From positions 1 to 64,000 of the forward strand of contig NZ_BNAD01000005.1 in assembly GCF_014653115.1 (NCBI RefSeq): a stretch of 64,000 nucleotides of DNA. The letters run 5' to 3'. Shown here in pieces: positions 46,292-56,544 of this stretch. A program made the translations under genes and the position numbers. The notes below the pieces were generated by a model. That model had not been told where the DNA came from, made no database searches, and saw only the letters and a program-made list of their open reading frames with translations. The number at the start of each line of letters is the position of its first letter. Within the stretch, counting starts at the first letter, position 1. The DNA comes from Nocardioides flavus (ex Wang et al. 2016) (GTDB lineage Bacteria; Actinomycetota; Actinomycetes; Propionibacteriales; Nocardioidaceae).

Positions 46292-47260
46292 ATGACCCGC
46301 TCGTCCCACACTCCCCTCGCGCCCTACCCCGCCCCGCACGGCAGGACCGCCCGGCGCCTGGAGTGGGCGTTCCTCCCGCCGAACCTGCGCGCCTGGATCG
46401 AGCGCAAGTGCGGCTCCCCCGTCGTCTCGGCCACCTCCCAGACCGGCGGTTTCACCCCGGGATTCGCGTCGGTGCTGCTCTGCGAGGACGGCACGCGCCA
46501 CTTCGTGAAGGCCGCCTCGGTCAAGGCGCAGCGGGTCTTCGCCGACTCCTACCGCGAGGAGGCCCGCAAGCTCGCCGCCCTGCCGTCCGCCGTGCCCGCG
46601 CCGAGGCTGCTGTGGCACCTCGACGACGACTGGGTCGTGCTCGGGATCGAGCACGTCGCGGCCCGCGCGCCGCACCGGCCCTGGGTGCGCGAGGACCTCG
46701 ACGCCGTCCTCGACTCGCTGGAGGAGGTGGCCGACACGCTCACGCCGCCGCCGGACGGTCTCGCGCTCGACTCCGCCGTCGACGACTTCGCGCCCCTGCT
46801 GGAGGGGTGGGCCGACGTGCGCGCGCGGCGTAGGGACCTCGCCCCGGCCCACCTGGAGGAGGCCGAGGCACTCGCCCGGCGCTACGCCGAGGTGGTCGGG
46901 GGCGACACCCTGGTCCACACCGACATCCGCTCCGACAACGTGCTCATCGACCCCGACGGGCGCGCGCTGGTCTGCGACTGGAACTGGCCCGTGCGCGGGG
47001 CCGCCTGGTTCGACTCCTTCGCCGCGCTGATCGGACCGCGCGGCGAGGGCCTCGACGTCGACGCCGTGATCGCCGAGCGCCGGCTGCTGCGCGACGTCGA
47101 CCCCGAGGCGTACGACATCAACCTCGCCCTCTACGTCGGCTACTTCTTCACCCAGGCCGTGCTGCCCGTGCCCCCGACCTCGCCGCACATCCGCGACCAC
47201 CAGCGCTGGCAGGGCGAGGTGTGCTGGGACTGGCTCGCAGAGCGCCGGGGCTGGTCGTGA
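46292..47260 (+). CDS. Aminoglycoside phosphotransferase-fold (APH) protein, copy 1
   Basis: A 322-residue kinase-fold protein. The catalytic loop is VHTDIRSDNVLID and the metal motif VCDWNWPVRGAAWFD. The N-terminal lobe has SQTGGFTPGFASVLLCEDGTRHFVKAAS, with the ATP-binding Lys. The start ATG at 46292 fits the GGGGAAGG ribosome site; an ATG at 46283 overlaps that site and is less likely. Substrate unknown. The stop overlaps the next gene (GTGA), a homologous kinase. Confidence 0.83.
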   Translation: MTRSSHTPLAPYPAPHGRTARRLEWAFLPPNLRAWIERKCGSPVVSATSQTGGFTPGFASVLLCEDGTRHFVKAASVKAQRVFADSYREEARKLAALPSAVPAPRLLWHLDDDWVVLGIEHVAARAPHRPWVREDLDAVLDSLEEVADTLTPPPDGLALDSAVDDFAPLLEGWADVRARRRDLAPAHLEEAEALARRYAEVVGGDTLVHTDIRSDNVLIDPDGRALVCDWNWPVRGAAWFDSFAALIGPRGEGLDVDAVIAERRLLRDVDPEAYDINLALYVGYFFTQAVLPVPPTSPHIRDHQRWQGEVCWDWLAERRGWS

Positions 47261-48210
47261 CCGCGCCGCGCGCCGTGGGCGTACGCCTGCCGTACGCCCG
47301 GGTGCCCGTCGCCGTCCGGGAGTGGGTGGAGGCCGAGCTCGGCTCCCCGGTCGTCGCCACCGCGGAGCAGGCGGGCGGCATGTCGCCGGGCTGCGCCACC
47401 CGCCTGACCTGCGCCGACGGCACCCGCGCGTTCGTCAAGGCGGTCGGTGCCGAGCTGAACCCGGACACCCCGACGCTGTTCCGCAGGGAGGCCACCGTGC
47501 TGACGCACCTCGGCGGCCACGAGCTGTGGGCCCGCCTCCTGGCCGCCTACGACGACGGCGAATGGGTCGCGCTGCTGATCGAGGACGTCGAGGGACGCCA
47601 CCCCGACGTCGCCCGGCCCGAGGAGCTCGACGCGGTCCTCGACGGGGCGGACCGGCTGTCGGAAGTGCTGCAGGAGCGGGTCATGCCCGCCTCCGTCGCC
47701 CTGGTCGAGCTCTCGGAGCGCTTCCGCCTGTGGGCCGACACCCTCGCCACACTGCCGCAGGCTCCCCCGACGACACCGGTGCCGGCGTGGGTGCACGCCC
47801 TGGCCCCGGAGTGGGCCGCACGGCTGCGCGACCTCGCCGAGCAGCCCGACTCGCACGTCGCCCACTGGGACATCCGCGTCGACAACCTGCTGCGGCGCCC
47901 GAGCGGCGAGGTGGTCTTCGTCGACTGGGGGATGGCCGCGCGGGGCCCGGTCTGGGCGGACCCCCTGCTCGCCCGGCTCGAGCGGGTCGAGGACCCGTGG
48001 TTCGACATCTCGATCGGCCGCTCCCCCGCCCTGTCGGAGGCCGGCGACGAGGTCGTCACCGCCTTCCTGGCGGGGTTCGGCACGCACCTCGCCGTACGCT
48101 CCGTGGTCGCTGTCGACGTGAACCTGCCGACGCTCAACGATTTCCGTCAGCGCGAGTCGCGGCGCATGCTGGGGGCCGTCGCCAGGCGCGCGGGCCTGAC
48201 CTCGGCCTGA
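47257..48210 (+). CDS. Aminoglycoside phosphotransferase-fold (APH) protein, copy 2
   Basis: A 317-residue paralogue of the preceding gene, with the same layout: AEQAGGMSPGCATRLTCADGTRAFVKAVG, catalytic loop AHWDIRVDNLLRR, metal motif FVDWGMAARGPVWAD. The start GTG at 47257 overlaps the previous stop by 4 nt, so the pair is coupled and probably arose by tandem duplication. The catalytic loop is HWD rather than HTD. Substrate unknown. Confidence 0.8.
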   Translation: MTAPRAVGVRLPYARVPVAVREWVEAELGSPVVATAEQAGGMSPGCATRLTCADGTRAFVKAVGAELNPDTPTLFRREATVLTHLGGHELWARLLAAYDDGEWVALLIEDVEGRHPDVARPEELDAVLDGADRLSEVLQERVMPASVALVELSERFRLWADTLATLPQAPPTTPVPAWVHALAPEWAARLRDLAEQPDSHVAHWDIRVDNLLRRPSGEVVFVDWGMAARGPVWADPLLARLERVEDPWFDISIGRSPALSEAGDEVVTAFLAGFGTHLAVRSVVAVDVNLPTLNDFRQRESRRMLGAVARRAGLTSA

Positions 48211-48215
48211 GCGAT

Positions 48216-48245
48216 TTGGGCGCGCGCGAGGCGTGCCGGTAGAGT
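48216..48245 (+). promoter_or_regulatory. Probable rpsT promoter
   Basis: TTGGGC at 48216-48221 and TAGAGT at 48240-48245, 18 nt apart, look like a vegetative sigma promoter. This leaves a 5' UTR of about 120 nt before rpsT. The UTR contains GCCCATGGGAGGGG-type pairing that may matter for control, but no known riboswitch is recognised. Confidence 0.5.
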
Positions 48246-48371
48246 TCATCCCTGCGTGTCCGGCACCCGACCCTCCCCGTGCCCATGGGAGGGGTTGCCA
48301 GGCAGCCGACAAGCACCAGACTTTCCCATTCCGGTTCAAGCCGTCCCGGTCGAGCACTCAAGGATCCACAC

Positions 48372-48632
48372 GTGGCGAACATCAAGTCCCAGATCAAGCG
48401 CAACAAGCAGAACGAGAAGGCGCGCCAGCGCAACCAGGCCGTCAAGTCGCGCCTGAAGACCGCTGTGCGCAAGTTCCGCGAGCTCTCCGAGGCCGGCGAC
48501 AAGGACGGCGCCGTGGCCGCCGGTCGCGACGCCATGAAGGCGCTGGACAAGGCCGCCTCCAAGGGCGTCATCCACGCCAACCAGGCTGCGAACCGCAAGT
48601 CGTCGATCGCCAAGAAGGCCGCGTCGCTCTGA
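48372..48632 (+). CDS. rpsT: 30S ribosomal protein S20
   Basis: An 86-residue, strongly basic S20: [21 protein letters not shown] at the start and [19 protein letters not shown] at the end. It binds 16S rRNA early in 30S assembly. Start GTG at 48372. A strong hairpin follows the stop. It lies convergent with holA, as in Mycobacterium. Confidence 0.97.
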   Translation: MANIKSQIKRNKQNEKARQRNQAVKSRLKTAVRKFRELSEAGDKDGAVAAGRDAMKALDKAASKGVIHANQAANRKSSIAKKAASL

Positions 48633-48650
48633 CCCCGGCCCTCCCGCTGA

Positions 48651-48680
48651 GCACCCGCCCTCGTGGCGGGTGTTCTGCAT
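48651..48680. terminator. Terminator between rpsT and holA
   Basis: CACCCGCC (48653-48660), loop CTCGT, GGCGGGTG (48666-48673), then TTCTGCATTT. An 8-bp perfect GC stem with a short T-rich tail 20 nt after the rpsT stop. It also lies at the end of the convergent holA gene and may work in both directions. Confidence 0.8.
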
Positions 48681-48690
48681 TTCGGGGGGC

Positions 48691-49677
48691 TCAGCGAGCC
48701 TCGCGCAGCTCCGCGACGGTCAGCACGAGGCGCTCGAGCGTGTAGGACGCGTCGTGCGCCCGGCCCTTGATGTCGGCGTCGGCGAGCGCCACCGCACGGA
48801 CCGCGGCGGCGATGCCCTCGGGGTTCCACGAGCGGGACTGGTCGCGGACGGTGCGCACCTTCCACGGCGGCACCCCGAGGTCGCGCGCGAGGTCGGCGTC
48901 GCGGGCCCCGCGCGGGGCACCGAGGTAGCGGGCCAGGCTGCGGGCCGAGGCCGCCATGGCCGAGGTGACGAGCACCGGTGAGGTGCCGGAGTCGAGTGCC
49001 CAGCGCAGCTCCTCCAGCGCGACCGCCCGCCGGCCGGCGAAGGCGGCGTCGGCGACGGTGAAGGACTTGGCCTCCGCCCGGCCGCCGAAGTAGCGCTGGA
49101 CCTTGTCGACGGTGAGGTGCTCACCGTGGAAGTCGTTGGTGAGCTGGTCTGCGGCGGCGGCCAGCGAGCGCAGGTCCGTGCCGACTGCCTGGACGAGGAA
49201 CGCGGCTGCGTCGGAGTCGATCCGGGCGCCGTGCGAGGCGACCTCGGAGGTCACGAACGACGGCATCTCGCTCGCCCTGACCTCCTCCGACTTCACCTCC
49301 GTCACCGCGGGCAGCTTGCGCAGCTTGGTCAGGACACCGCTGCCCTTCTGCCCGCCGGAGTGCACGAGCACGAGCGCGACGTCGTCCGCCGGGGCCGCGC
49401 AGTAGGCGAGCAGCCCGTCGACGGACTCGTCCGGCAGGTCCTCCAGCCCCCGCACGACCACGCACCGGATCGAGGAGAACAACGAGGGCGCGGACATCTC
49501 GCCGAGCGAGGCCAGCGTGAGCTCGGAGGCCATCGACTCGGCCATCTCCGACTCCGCGTCGTGGGCACGGACGGCGTCGCGGACGGAGGCGACCGTGCGG
49601 GCGGAGAGGTACTCCTCCTTGCCCGTCACGAGGACGACGTGGCCGAGGACCTGCGCGGCGGAGGGGGTGCGTGCCAT
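48691..49677 (-). CDS. holA: DNA polymerase III subunit delta
   Basis: A 328-residue clamp-loader delta subunit. The N-terminal domain starts VLGHVVLVTGKEEYLSARTV. The middle has VVVRGLEDLPDESVDGLL, and the C-terminal collar domain contains LVTSAMAASARSLARYLGAP and PPWKVRTVRDQSRSW. It opens the beta clamp at the replisome. Start ATG at 49677, preceded by TAGGGT about 9 nt upstream. It lies directly downstream of comEC, 12 bp away, the conserved actinobacterial order. Confidence 0.92.
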   Translation of the reverse strand: MARTPSAAQVLGHVVLVTGKEEYLSARTVASVRDAVRAHDAESEMAESMASELTLASLGEMSAPSLFSSIRCVVVRGLEDLPDESVDGLLAYCAAPADDVALVLVHSGGQKGSGVLTKLRKLPAVTEVKSEEVRASEMPSFVTSEVASHGARIDSDAAAFLVQAVGTDLRSLAAAADQLTNDFHGEHLTVDKVQRYFGGRAEAKSFTVADAAFAGRRAVALEELRWALDSGTSPVLVTSAMAASARSLARYLGAPRGARDADLARDLGVPPWKVRTVRDQSRSWNPEGIAAAVRAVALADADIKGRAHDASYTLERLVLTVAELREAR

Positions 49678-49689
49678 GGTGCCCTCACC

Positions 49690-51957
49690 CTATCCACCGG
49701 TGGCGACACCGACCTCGCCGTCGGCGACCACCACGACCACGTCACCGGAGAGGTCCGTGCGCCACACCTGCGCACCCACCGCGGACAGCGCCGCCAGCAG
49801 GTCGGGGGCGGGGTGGCCGTAGTCGTTGTCGGCCCCGACCGAGACGAGCGCCAGCCGTGACCCGAGCGACGCCAGCCAGTCCAGGTCCTGGTGGCGGCTA
49901 CCGTGGTGCGGCACCTTGAGCACGTCGACGCGGAGCCCCGCGACGTCGCGCGCCAGGGCAGCCTGTGCGGAGGGCTCGACGTCCCCGGTCAGCAGGATCC
50001 GTGTTCCCGCGACCTCGGCGAGCAGCACCACGCTGGCGTTGTTGGGTGCGCTCTCCCCCGGGTCGCCCGCCGCGGCGCCCGGGCGCGGCCACAGCGCCTG
50101 GAGCGTCACCTCGCCCACCCGGCGCGTGAGCCCGTGGCTGGCGGGCTCGGGCGCGCGCCCCGCCGCGGCCTCGACGTCGCGCACACCACCGGCCGGCTCG
50201 AGCAGCCCGGTCGCCTCGAGGACGCCGACCTCGCGGCCGTCGACGACTCCCGCAAGCCCGCCGACGTGGTCGGCGTGGAAGTGGGTCAGCACGACCAGCG
50301 GCACGTGGGTCACCTCGAGCCGGTCGAGGCAGGCGTCCATCGCCGCGGGGTCGGGTCCCGCGTCGACGACGACCGCCGACCGGGACCCGGCGCGCAGGAC
50401 CAGCCCGTCGCCCTGCCCCACGTCGCACATCGCCATCACCCACCCCGCGGGCGGCCACCCCGGCGTCGGCGGGCGCACCAGCATCACCACCACGAGCACA
50501 CCGGTGCAGGCGAGCGCGGGACCGGGCCGGCCGAGCAGGCGCGGGGCGAGCGGCACCGACAGAAGGCAGAGCGCGGTGAGCACGACCAGCGACATCGGCC
50601 CGGTGCCCCAGTCGACCGCGGCTGTCGGCACCGACGCACCCCAGCGGGCCACCGCGATGATCCAGCCCGCCGACCACGCGGCGGGGGCGGCCACCACGAC
50701 CCCGACCGGCCCCCACAGCAGCCCGAGGAGGCCACCGGCGAGACCGAGCACCGTCGCCGGCGCGACGGCCGGCGCCGCCAGCAGGTTGGCGCCGACCGCG
50801 ACGAGGCTGACCTGGCCGGACAGCGCCGCGACCACCGGCGTGCAGGCCACCTGCGCGGCCAGCGGCACCGACACCGCCTCGGCCACCCAGCGCGGCGTCC
50901 ACCGCATGAGGGCGTCGCGCCACACCGGCGCGAGAAGCAGGATGCCGGCCGTCGCGAGCACCGACAGCGCGAAGCCCGCCGTCACCGCCAGCTGGGGCCG
51001 GAACAGCAGCAGGGCCAGGACGGCGACCCCGAGGCCCCGGACGCCGCGCGAGCGTCCGTTGCGCCCCATGCCCACGAGGGCCACCGCCCCCATCGCGGCG
51101 GCGCGAACGACGCTGGGCTCGGTGCGCGCGGTCAGCACGAACCCGACGATTCCGACCACGCCGATCGCGTAGAGCCACGGTCCGCGCACCCCGGCCCACC
51201 TGGCGAGGACCAGCAGGAACCCGACCACGAGGGTGAGGTTGGTGCCGCTCACGGCCAGCAGGTGGGTCAGTCCCGTCGTACGGAAGTCGTCGGCGAGGCC
51301 GGCGTCCAGCCCGCCGTCGTCCCCGACCACCAGCGCAGGCACGAGCTCGCGCGCGTCCTCGTCGCGGCCGGAGACGGCCTCCCGCACCGCCCGGCGTACG
51401 GCCGCTGCCGCGTCCCACCAGACGTCGGGAGGCGAGACCACCCGCGGGGCACCCGTCGGCCGGACCAGGGCGGCCACGTCGTCCTCCCCCGGCGCCAGCC
51501 GGGCGGTCGTCTCGAGCGTGGTGCCCAGCTGCTGGCGCGGCCAGCCGGCGTCGGCCATCACCACGACCGGGGCGGTCAGGCGCCACACGGTCCCCCGCCC
51601 CTCGAGCCGGGTCACGTCGGCGCGCAGGACCTGGAGATCGCCGAAGCGACCGATCACGACCCGCACATCGGACGTCACCTCGAGCCGCACCGTCGCCACT
51701 GCGCGCTCCTCGGCGAGCCCGGCGAGGGGTGACGTCGTGACCAGGACCTGGTGCAGTGCCGCGACACCGGCGACGGCCACGAGGGCGGCGAGGGGCGCCA
51801 GCCACCCCGCCGACCACCGCCGACGCCGGACGCCGGCGACGACGAGCACGACGAGACCGCAGGTGGCGCCCAGCGCCACGGCACCGGGGAGCAGCAGGAC
51901 CAGCAGCGCACCGGTCCACGCCCCGGCTCCGAGGGCTATCGCGCGCAGGTCGGGCAC
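49690..51957 (-). CDS. comEC: ComEC/Rec2-type DNA-uptake channel
   Basis: A 755-residue polytopic membrane protein. An N-terminal DUF4131-type region is followed by the Competence domain (LTHLLAVSGTNLTLVVGFLLVLARW) with about ten helices. A C-terminal metallo-beta-lactamase domain has MCDVGQGDGLVL, THFHADHVGG and LKVPHHGSRHQD. It moves single-stranded DNA across the membrane in transformable bacteria; competence in this organism is not shown. Start GTG at 51957, 30 bp after comEA. Confidence 0.93.
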   Translation of the reverse strand: MPDLRAIALGAGAWTGALLVLLLPGAVALGATCGLVVLVVAGVRRRRWSAGWLAPLAALVAVAGVAALHQVLVTTSPLAGLAEERAVATVRLEVTSDVRVVIGRFGDLQVLRADVTRLEGRGTVWRLTAPVVVMADAGWPRQQLGTTLETTARLAPGEDDVAALVRPTGAPRVVSPPDVWWDAAAAVRRAVREAVSGRDEDARELVPALVVGDDGGLDAGLADDFRTTGLTHLLAVSGTNLTLVVGFLLVLARWAGVRGPWLYAIGVVGIVGFVLTARTEPSVVRAAAMGAVALVGMGRNGRSRGVRGLGVAVLALLLFRPQLAVTAGFALSVLATAGILLLAPVWRDALMRWTPRWVAEAVSVPLAAQVACTPVVAALSGQVSLVAVGANLLAAPAVAPATVLGLAGGLLGLLWGPVGVVVAAPAAWSAGWIIAVARWGASVPTAAVDWGTGPMSLVVLTALCLLSVPLAPRLLGRPGPALACTGVLVVVMLVRPPTPGWPPAGWVMAMCDVGQGDGLVLRAGSRSAVVVDAGPDPAAMDACLDRLEVTHVPLVVLTHFHADHVGGLAGVVDGREVGVLEATGLLEPAGGVRDVEAAAGRAPEPASHGLTRRVGEVTLQALWPRPGAAAGDPGESAPNNASVVLLAEVAGTRILLTGDVEPSAQAALARDVAGLRVDVLKVPHHGSRHQDLDWLASLGSRLALVSVGADNDYGHPAPDLLAALSAVGAQVWRTDLSGDVVVVVADGEVGVATGG

Positions 51958-51987
51958 GGGGCGCGGTCGGTCGCTGGCGAGTCGCGG

Positions 51988-52869
51988 TCAGAGGGTGACG
52001 TGCGGCGCCAGGTCGGCCAGCGTCGCCTCGCCGATGCCGTCGACCTCCAGCAGCTCGTCCACGGAGGTGAAGGCGCCGTTGGCATCGCGCCAGCTGAGGA
52101 TGGCTTCGGCGGTCACCGGTCCGACTCCCGGCAGCGTGTCGAGCGCTGCCTGGTCGGCGGTGTTGAGGTTGACCAGGGCTCCGCCCGCCCCGTCGACCTG
52201 CCCGCCGCCGGGAACCGTCGAGCCGAGCGTGCCCGCCACGCCGCCGGCGGGCTCCACGCCGACGAGGATCTGCTCCCCGTCGACGACCGGCCGCGCGAGG
52301 TTGAGCGACGTCAGGTCCACCCCGCGCCGCGGGCCGCCCGCCGCCTCGATCGCGTCGACCACGCGGGAGCCGGGAGGCAGCACGGCGATGCCCGGGCGAC
52401 GCACCTTGCCGGCGACGTCGACGACCAGCTCCTCGGCCGGGACGGCAGCGTCCGTGCCTTCCTCGACCGGGGAGCCGGTCCCGGCGCCGACCGGGGTGAG
52501 CGGTGAGGGCGAGGCGCCCGGTGGGGCTGGCGGAGCGACCGGCACCACCTCGGCCTGGTCGCGCACCGCCCACCACGCCGCGAGCCCGACAGCAAGGGCG
52601 GCCACGCAGCACACGACCGCGAGGTGTGCCGGGCCGAGCTGCAGCCCGCCGATGCGCAGCCGGCGGGCCGCGTGTCGTCCCGGCACCGGCAGCACCACCG
52701 GAGCGGGCACGACGTCGGGGCGCTCGCGGACCCGGGTGTGGGTGGCACCGGACGTAGTCCCGCCCTCGCCATCCCCCTCCCTGCGGACTGCGGCGAGCTC
52801 GGCGCTCAGCGTCGCCAGCCGGCGTGAGACCGCCTCGGCGTGCTCGGAGGACGACTGGGATCGGCGCAT
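51988..52869 (-). CDS. comEA: ComEA DNA-binding protein
   Basis: A 293-residue protein. A basic cytoplasmic N-terminus precedes one transmembrane helix (AHLAVVCCVAALAVGLAAWWAV, about 82-103). A Pro-rich linker follows, then an SLBB domain (VDVAGKVRRPGIAVLPPGSRVVDAIEAAGG) and a helix-hairpin-helix pair (LVNLNTADQAALDTLPGVGPVTAEAILSWR). It binds incoming double-stranded DNA at the surface and hands it to ComEC. Start ATG at 52869. Confidence 0.93.
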   Translation of the reverse strand: MRRSQSSSEHAEAVSRRLATLSAELAAVRREGDGEGGTTSGATHTRVRERPDVVPAPVVLPVPGRHAARRLRIGGLQLGPAHLAVVCCVAALAVGLAAWWAVRDQAEVVPVAPPAPPGASPSPLTPVGAGTGSPVEEGTDAAVPAEELVVDVAGKVRRPGIAVLPPGSRVVDAIEAAGGPRRGVDLTSLNLARPVVDGEQILVGVEPAGGVAGTLGSTVPGGGQVDGAGGALVNLNTADQAALDTLPGVGPVTAEAILSWRDANGAFTSVDELLEVDGIGEATLADLAPHVTL

Positions 52870-52939
52870 GCCTCCACGCTAGGAAGGCCGGGGACCGACC
52901 GACAGGGGCGATCGACGATCTGTGGAGAGAGCGGCGCGA

Positions 52940-53797
52940 TCAGTCGCGCGGGGCGACGCACACCGCGACCATCCCCGGGCCGACGTGCGCCCCGAGCACT
53001 GCTCCCAGCTCGCCGCACATCACCTCGCGGCCCTCGAGCCCGTCGGCGAGCCGCTCGGCGAGCGCGGTCGCCAGCTCCTCGGCACGCTGGGCGTTGGCGA
53101 GGTGCGACACGCACACGTCGACCGGACGGTCCCCCGCCGCCTCGACGGCCAGCTCGGCCAGCCGCGCCAGCGCCCGCGAGGCCGTACGGACCCGCTCGAG
53201 GGGGACCACCCGGCCGCCGGCGATCTGGAGCAGCGGCTTGACCGACAGCGCGCTGCCGAAGATCGCGGCCGCGGCACCGATCCGGCCTCCGCGACGCAGG
53301 TGCTCCAGGGTGTCGACGTAGAACAGCGACGTGGCCGCCTCGCCGCGCGCGAGCGCCGCCTCGGCCGCCTGCTGGGCGCTGCCGCCCGCCTCGAGCACGT
53401 CGGCGGCGGTGAGTGCCGCGTAACCCGTCGCGATGCCGACCTGCCCGGAGTCGACGACGTGCACCGGCAGGTCCACCTCGAGCGCGGCGAGCTGGGCGGA
53501 CTCGAAGGTGCCGCTCATCTCGCCGGAGAGGTGGATCGAGACGATCTCCTCGACCCCCTCGGCCTCGAGCGAGCGGTAGAGCTCGACGAAGACGGCGGGC
53601 GCGGGTCGTGACGTGCTGACCGGGACGAAGTCGCGCAGCGCCTGCGCCACCACCTCCGGCGTGGCCCCGTCGGGCCCCTCGTCGAGCACCCGGGCGCCGA
53701 TCACGACCTGCAGCGGCACGACCCGGATGCCGTGGGCCTGCGCCACCCCGGCAGGCAGGCTCGCGGTCGAGTCGGTGACGATCACGGTGCCGGACAC
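52940..53797 (-). CDS. DegV family fatty-acid-binding protein
   Basis: A 285-residue DegV protein. TVIVTDSTASLPAG opens the fold; the lipid-contacting motif VSTSRPAP, HLSGEMSGTFESA and IGAAAAIFGSALSVKPLL follow. DegV (FakB-like) proteins bind fatty acids, often for phosphorylation by FakA; no fakA gene is here. Start GTG at 53797. TAGCCT on the minus strand (53810-53805) lies 7 nt upstream, so it is probably leaderless. It is divergent from the XRE-type gene. Confidence 0.9.
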   Translation of the reverse strand: MSGTVIVTDSTASLPAGVAQAHGIRVVPLQVVIGARVLDEGPDGATPEVVAQALRDFVPVSTSRPAPAVFVELYRSLEAEGVEEIVSIHLSGEMSGTFESAQLAALEVDLPVHVVDSGQVGIATGYAALTAADVLEAGGSAQQAAEAALARGEAATSLFYVDTLEHLRRGGRIGAAAAIFGSALSVKPLLQIAGGRVVPLERVRTASRALARLAELAVEAAGDRPVDVCVSHLANAQRAEELATALAERLADGLEGREVMCGELGAVLGAHVGPGMVAVCVAPRD

Positions 53798-53893
53798 ACC
53801 GCGAAGGCTAGTCGCAGCACCGCGGCGCGGACGCCGTCGCTCACCGTGCGGCGCGTGTTGCAGCGTTTTGGGGGCCTCCGCTTGGATGTCCGG

Positions 53894-54766
53894 ATGCAGG
53901 ACAGGCCCGAGAGCTTCGCCGAGGCGCTCAGGTCCGCCATCGACGCGCGCGGGCTGAGCCTGGACCGGATCACCGACCACCTCGCCCAGCGTGGCGTCTC
54001 GGTCAGCTCGGCGACGCTGAGCTACTGGCGCTCCGGGCGCAGCGAGCCCGGACGGCGCTCGTCCCTGGCAGCCCTGCCACACCTCGAGACGGTGCTTGGC
54101 CTGCCCGCCGGCAGCCTGGCCGCGACCCTGCCGAGCACCCGCGAGCGCACGCCGCGCCACGCCGTACGGGGACTCGACGCCCTGTGGCCCGAGCAGCCGC
54201 ACTCGGCGGTCCTCGGCCGGCTCGACACCAGCTGGGACACCCACCTGACCCGGGTCTCGGTACACGACGTCATGCAGATCGGCCCGGACCGCCGCCAGGT
54301 GCGGCTCACCGTGCGCCAGGCCATGCGAGCTCGTACCGACGGCCCCGATCGCCGGGTCGTGATGCACTCCCAGGACGACCTCGACGCCGGTCTGCCGGAG
54401 ATCCGGCCGCTGCGTGGGTGCACGCTGGGCCGCGTGGAGCAGGACCCCGAGGCGGGCGTCGTGGGCGCAGAGCTGGTGTTCTTCCGGCCGCTGCGCCGCG
54501 GCGAGACCGTGATCGTGACGTACGACGTCATCTCCGCCAGCCCCGGGCCGCGCGAGCACGAGTACACCCGCCGCCTCCGCCTGCCGATGCGCGAGTACCT
54601 GCTCGAGGTCGCCTTCGACTCATCCGCGCTGCCGGAGAGCATCGCGGCCATCACCGAGGGGCGCGAGCAGCCGATCTCCCTGGACGGCGACAGGCGCGCG
54701 CACCTGGTCCACACCGACACCGCGCCCGGGACGACCGGGATCCGCTGGAGCTGGCCGCGCGACTGA
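53894..54766 (+). CDS. XRE-like helix-turn-helix protein
   Basis: A 290-residue protein. The N-terminal HTH reads SFAEALRSAIDARGLSLDRITDHLAQRGVSVSSATLSYWRSGRSEPGRR, giving a recognition helix around VSSATLSYWRSG. The C-terminal 200 residues are a beta-rich domain of unknown type (VSVHDVMQIGPDRRQVRLTVRQAM; VIVTYDVISASPGPREHEYTRRL). It probably binds DNA and a ligand. Start ATG at 53894. Targets unknown. Confidence 0.75.
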   Translation: MQDRPESFAEALRSAIDARGLSLDRITDHLAQRGVSVSSATLSYWRSGRSEPGRRSSLAALPHLETVLGLPAGSLAATLPSTRERTPRHAVRGLDALWPEQPHSAVLGRLDTSWDTHLTRVSVHDVMQIGPDRRQVRLTVRQAMRARTDGPDRRVVMHSQDDLDAGLPEIRPLRGCTLGRVEQDPEAGVVGAELVFFRPLRRGETVIVTYDVISASPGPREHEYTRRLRLPMREYLLEVAFDSSALPESIAAITEGREQPISLDGDRRAHLVHTDTAPGTTGIRWSWPRD

Positions 54767-54784
54767 CCCGGGGCACGCCTGCGC

Positions 54785-54816
54785 GGCGGGCAGTTAAGTG
54801 TTAAGCGGCGCCCGCC
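54785..54816 (+). promoter_or_regulatory. Hairpin with AT-rich loop ahead of the subtilase gene
   Basis: GGCGGGC (54785-54791) and GCCCGCC (54810-54816) pair around an 18-nt loop holding TTAAG twice, an unusual AT-rich island here. It is 18 nt after the XRE stop and 67 nt before the subtilase start. It could end XRE transcription or act as a regulator site. Confidence 0.4.
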
Positions 54817-54883
54817 CCTTGCCCGGGACCGCGTCGGACGGTCAGGGTCGGCCTCGTCCATCTGTCTCGGGAAGGATCCATCG

Positions 54884-56461
<1,578 letters not shown>

Positions 56462-56493
56462 CGCTCCCGCGCTGAGCAGCACCTCCCGCTGAA

Positions 56494-56534
56494 CGACGTC
56501 GGCCCCGTGGCTCACTGCCACGGGGCCGATGTCG
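56494..56534. terminator. Bidirectional terminator between the subtilase and leuS
   Basis: A 17-bp stem from CGACGTCGGCCCCGTGG (56494-56510) and its near-perfect complement at 56518-56534, with one G-U type mismatch and a 7-nt loop. It lies between two convergent genes, 32 nt after the protease stop and 10 nt after the leuS stop. Confidence 0.88.
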
Positions 56535-56544
56535 TCGGAACACC

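Noticed and set aside
52940..54559. A 539-residue fusion of DegV with an upstream domain
   Set aside because: The extra upstream frame is antisense to the XRE-type gene. DegV similarity starts at TVIVTDSTASLPAG, and a -10-like box lies just before the GTG at 53797.
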